NCBI RefSeq assembly: GCF_004569295.1
Contig: NZ_SPQC01000003.1
Coordinates: forward strand, 28,864-92,863
Origin: Rothia nasimurium
Lineage (GTDB): Bacteria > Actinomycetota > Actinomycetes > Actinomycetales > Micrococcaceae
Direction: 5' to 3'
Length of the DNA: 64,000 nucleotides
The position numbers and the translations under genes are program-made. This document shows positions 61,347 to 64,000 of this stretch, in pieces. Position 1 is the first letter of the stretch; every line of letters begins with the position of its first letter. The notes beneath the pieces are model-generated. The model was not told the DNA's origin. It worked only from the letters and a program-made list of their open reading frames with translations, and searched no databases.

Positions 61347-62360
61347 CTAGTCAGTCCCCTTTGGGGCGTAGACAGCCCGGACGGTCTGGATCAGGTGCTC
61401 AAAAAATTCAGGGGCCCGGGCGCTGATCAGGGCCTGGGCGTTGGGGTCTTTCCCCCAGCGCCCTAGCCAGTCAGCAACCACTTGGCCGCGGGTAAGGGTA
61501 CCGGCAAGCTCAACGTCGAGCGTCACCGGTGTAGTCTCCCCGAGCTGGGTGTGGGCCTGGCCGTCGGCGGCCAGGGCGCGGTTCACAGCCAGAGCAGTTA
61601 CGAAGGGGTCGTGCACGTGGGCGATAAACCCCAGCTTGTCCCACTCGTGGAATTCCATGTAAAACTGCAGGGCCCCATCCAGGGCGGTAAAGAGCTCTCC
61701 CCCACCGGCCAGTAGACGCTCGCGCAGCTGAGGAGTCATCACCGTGTTCTCGGTGCTATCCAGCGGGCAGAGCAGGGGCGCATAGGGCAGGTCGAGACCA
61801 GGGCGGCTATAGGCAGCTAAGACCTCGTGCAGGGCTTCGGGGTCAGAATGCACGTTCCACTCGGTGGTGGGCATCGTGTTCCCCCGGTGGTTCAGGGCCC
61901 CACCCATGATGGTCAAGCTGGCTAAGTAACGGGGCAGCTCTGGATCCTGCCGTAGAGCCAGCGCCAGATTAGTTGAAGGACCCAGGACGAGCCCGTGCAG
62001 CTTTCCGGGGAAACGGCGGGCGGTCTGCACCCACAGGTCTGCCCCTTCGCCGTGGGAACACCCCGTGGGCCTGGTCTGCCCGGGGAGCAGGCCGTGGCCC
62101 GTACCCAGCGGGCCGTGGGTTTCTTCGGTGGTGGTGAGCGGCTGGGCCAGCGGGTTCTCAGCTCCTAGAGCCCAGGGGGTACCCTGCCCGCCAAGTAGCT
62201 CCAGCAGACCGCGGACGTTGCGTCCTACCTGCTCGGTACTCACGTTCCCGCCGGTTGCCACGATACCTTCCACAGCAACCTGCGGGTGGGCAAAAGCGTA
62301 GGTGAGGGCAAGGGTGTCGTCGACGCCGGGGTCGCAGTCGATGAGGAGGTGCAGGGTCAT
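61347..62360 (-). CDS. Inosine-uridine-type nucleoside hydrolase
   Basis: A 337-aa hydrolase with the calcium-binding N-terminal motif DCDPGVDDTLAL (residues 8-19), GPSTNLALAL, MGGA and a C-terminal AHVHDPFVTALAVN supplying the catalytic His and last Asp. The family cleaves a ribonucleoside into base and ribose. The gene directly precedes the ECF S component, with 51 bases between, so it is likely in the same operon and works on an imported nucleoside. A queuosine-specific member is known in clostridia (QueK), which makes that one possibility. Confidence 0.92.
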   Translation of the reverse strand: MTLHLLIDCDPGVDDTLALTYAFAHPQVAVEGIVATGGNVSTEQVGRNVRGLLELLGGQGTPWALGAENPLAQPLTTTEETHGPLGTGHGLLPGQTRPTGCSHGEGADLWVQTARRFPGKLHGLVLGPSTNLALALRQDPELPRYLASLTIMGGALNHRGNTMPTTEWNVHSDPEALHEVLAAYSRPGLDLPYAPLLCPLDSTENTVMTPQLRERLLAGGGELFTALDGALQFYMEFHEWDKLGFIAHVHDPFVTALAVNRALAADGQAHTQLGETTPVTLDVELAGTLTRGQVVADWLGRWGKDPNAQALISARAPEFFEHLIQTVRAVYAPKGTD

Positions 62361-62434
62361 GAAATCTTTACGGTACTAGGTGGTCGGTTACTGGTGATGG
62401 GGCAGGCTGACGTCCCCAGCGCGGGGCACACAAA

Positions 62435-62494
62435 AGGGGCAGCTACTCGCCTTTACCCTGCTGTGAGCACAGGCAAAGGCGTGTAGCTGCCCCT
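62435..62494 (-). terminator. Terminator of the DsbA-like gene
   Basis: AGGGGCAGCTAC (62435-62446) pairs with GTAGCTGCCCCT (62483-62494), with inner GCCTTT/AAAGGC. TTTTG follows on the minus strand. It lies 65 bases after the dsbA-like stop, before the nucleoside hydrolase. Confidence 0.8.
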
Positions 62495-62558
62495 ACACCT
62501 TGTGTACCAGTTTAGTACACAGCGGCCAGGCTTTCTACAGCCTGTTTACGGGGTGAAC

Positions 62559-63437
62559 TTAGGCGTTCTTCTTAGCTTCAATCTTTGCGGTGATCCAGGC
62601 GTTGAAGTCAGTTGAGTTGAAGACCTCGCCGTCAGCGAAGACGGTGGGGGTGCCGCTGATACCGTTGGAAGCTGATTCGAGGGTGACGGTCTGGACTAGC
62701 GGACGCCAGGTGTTGTTAGCGACGTCGTCCTTTACGTCTGCACCGTACTTCTCAGCGATAGCAACGAGCTCTTCGTTAGAGAGACCGCCGGTGCCCTGGT
62801 GGGTGAAGATTTCCTTCTGGAAGTTCAGGAAGTCTTCGGTGGAGACCTGGTTAGCTACAGAGTAGGCTACGTTGTTGGTGCGGGCTGAGTAGAAGGTGGG
62901 GCTGGAGGCGTCCAGGAAGGTCAGGTTACGGATCTCCAGGGTAATGTCACCGCTAGCAACCAGGGCTGCGATAGTGTCTGCATTTTCAGTTTCGAACTGG
63001 GCGCAGTGCACGCAGTTGTAGTCCTGGAAGATGGTCAGACGGACGGGCTCACCGTTATTGTCTGCTTCTTCGGGCAGGGCTACGCCCAGGGGCATCTTGG
63101 CTTCGGAGCCGTCAGCTGCGGTGTAGGTTGCTTCTGAGGTGCCCAGGTCGTTGCTGTCGCGGCTGGCTTCGGTGCTGGTGTTCTGCTCGATACCGTTAGC
63201 GGTCAGGACGATGCCGCCGTACTGGTTAGCTGATGCGGGCACCGGGCCTGCGTCGGCAATCTGGTTGCGGTTGCCGTTGATGACGACGACTGCAACGATG
63301 GCCACGATGAGGGCGATGACGCCGAGGACGGTGAACTGAATCCAGCGAGTGGATGATTTTGAGGTTTTCTTGGCCTGCTGTGCCGCCAGCTGGCGGGCAC
63401 GCTCGCGGGCGTCAGTGGAGGGGTTTCCCTTAGACAC
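62559..63437 (-). CDS. DsbA-family membrane-anchored thiol oxidoreductase
   Basis: A 292-aa protein. A basic N-terminus of about 30 residues, one membrane helix (WIQFTVLGVIALIVAIVAVVVI) and an outside DsbA-fold domain with FQDYNCVHCAQFE (CVHC) and the cis-Pro loop GISGTPTVFADG. It forms or shuffles disulfide bonds in exported proteins, as for DsbA/MdbA-type enzymes. The GTG start has GAGG eight bases upstream. The window contains several other thiol proteins, so it may be part of an envelope redox set. Confidence 0.93.
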   Translation of the reverse strand: MSKGNPSTDARERARQLAAQQAKKTSKSSTRWIQFTVLGVIALIVAIVAVVVINGNRNQIADAGPVPASANQYGGIVLTANGIEQNTSTEASRDSNDLGTSEATYTAADGSEAKMPLGVALPEEADNNGEPVRLTIFQDYNCVHCAQFETENADTIAALVASGDITLEIRNLTFLDASSPTFYSARTNNVAYSVANQVSTEDFLNFQKEIFTHQGTGGLSNEELVAIAEKYGADVKDDVANNTWRPLVQTVTLESASNGISGTPTVFADGEVFNSTDFNAWITAKIEAKKNA

Positions 63438-63638
63438 AGATGTGCCTCACTTTCGTACGTGCGTTCTTGATAGGTTCAAGCCTACCGCGATTTGACGGGG
63501 ATATCTCCCCTTCCACAAAACCTCAAACTACTTTCCCAGGAAACTATTAGTTTAGGTGAGGGCTGGCTCAGAGCGCTTATCTCTCGCGCCCGATAGGGTA
63601 TAAAAAGTGGGTGCTAGATTTTTTATGCTTAAAACAAA

Positions 63639-63667
63639 AAGGCCCTGGACAATCTGTCCAGGGCCTT
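63639..63667 (-). terminator. rRNA operon terminator
   Basis: GGCCCTGGACA pairs with TGTCCAGGGCC plus AA/TT, followed on the minus strand by TTTTTGTTTT. It lies about 20 bases after the 5S gene. Confidence 0.93.
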
Positions 63668-63686
63668 CCTATATCCCAATCAAAAA

Positions 63687-63803
63687 CCGGCAGTAACCTA
63701 CTCTCCCACACCGTCACCAGTGCAGTACCATCGGCGCAAAGAGCCTTAACTTCCGGGTTCGGAATGGAACCGGGTGTTTCCCTCTCGCTATAACCACCGT
63801 AAA
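63687..63803 (-). rRNA. rrf: 5S ribosomal RNA
   Basis: The minus strand reads ACGGTGGTTATAGCGAGAG, then CACCCGGTTCCATTCCGAAC, GGAAGTTAAG, GCGCCGATGGTACTGC and GTGGGAGAGTAGG: all conserved 5S blocks. The end helix (ACGGTGG with CTGCCG) sets the limits to within a few bases. Confidence 0.95.
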
Positions 63804-63917
63804 CCTACGATGACCACCCCACCAAAAACAAGGGGGGCAACAACAAACCCAAACAGGTTATTGCCTCAAAACCATACAGTGGACGCAAACACCAAACACA
63901 CTCAGTCAAAAAATGTA

Positions 63918-64000
63918 AGCCTTCGGACTATTAGTACCAGTCAACTCCACGGGCATTCCCCGCGTCCATACCTAGCCTATCAACCCCATCATCTATAGGG
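63918..64000 (-). rRNA. 23S ribosomal RNA, 3' end (partial)
   Basis: The minus strand contains GGTACTAATAGTCCGAAGGC, the conserved 3' end of bacterial 23S RNA. The rest of the gene lies outside the window. The spacer to 5S is about 114 bases and holds no tRNA. Confidence 0.93.

Noticed and set aside
1..64000. Prophage, insertion sequence, CRISPR array or restriction system
   Set aside because: No integrase, transposase, capsid, cas or methylase gene and no regular spaced repeats were seen on either strand.

Overview
The window reads as a chromosomal segment of a moderately high-GC actinobacterium of the Micrococcaceae, most likely Rothia or a close relative. This comes from recognising the gene families, not from a database search. 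Supporting features are a dnaK-grpE-dnaJ-hspR operon with HAIR operators, a DtxR/IdeR-type iron box, an LAXTG sorting signal, bifunctional-type actinobacterial dcd, zinc-free L28/L33/S14, several Tat signals and several probable leaderless genes. I see no prophage, CRISPR array, insertion sequence or plasmid functions. The interesting material is metabolic islands, decayed genes and unannotated small transcripts.

Left part (1-10.8 kb): the 3' end of an SNF2 helicase, a decayed MFS exporter, two aldo/keto reductases, tex, an unknown 483-aa protein, a membrane-anchored HNH nuclease, a CycA-type permease and a small DoxX-like membrane protein. From 10.9 to 17.7 kb two AGCS sodium:alanine symporter paralogues flank a Tat-exported cholesterol oxidase, a second Tat-exported protein and trmB. 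From 17.9 to 25.5 kb lie an LLM flavin monooxygenase, the heat-shock operon, a small membrane protein, a low-molecular-weight phosphatase and the wreck of a second SNF2 helicase.

Middle part (25.6-42.7 kb): a small P-loop kinase-like protein, a Bcr/CflA exporter, a PabC-like lyase, and the thiamine-precursor ECF transporter ykoE-ykoD-ykoC behind a TPP riboswitch. Then come a DUF4235 protein, a UMF1 MFS protein, dcd with an HPr-kinase/PqqD-like protein, a frameshifted LAXTG-anchored alkaline phosphatase, a MauE-thioredoxin fusion, two envelope proteins and an NHLRC2-like thioredoxin.

Right part (42.9-64 kb): an amino-acid permease and a 69-aa small gene with a structured leader; a copper/haem block (CopD-CtaG fusion, Dyp peroxidase, PCu(A)C lipoprotein, CopC and a His-rich membrane protein); HU; rpsN-rpmG-rpmB; an SGNH hydrolase; an iron-box-controlled siderophore uptake operon; tRNA-Thr; a second ECF transporter placed with a nucleoside hydrolase; a DsbA-like protein; and the 5S and 23S 3' end of an rRNA operon on the minus strand.

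The genes form a surface and nutrient-scavenging set: iron-siderophore, thiamine precursor, probably a nucleoside, and amino acids, plus oxidative and thiol chemistry outside the membrane. The best leads for something new are the ECF-nucleoside hydrolase unit with its asymmetric ATPase, the cholesterol-oxidase unit with its palindromic operator, the HprK/PqqD protein, the small gene at 44.5 kb, and short transcription units at about 24.0-24.15 and 51.87-51.96 kb.
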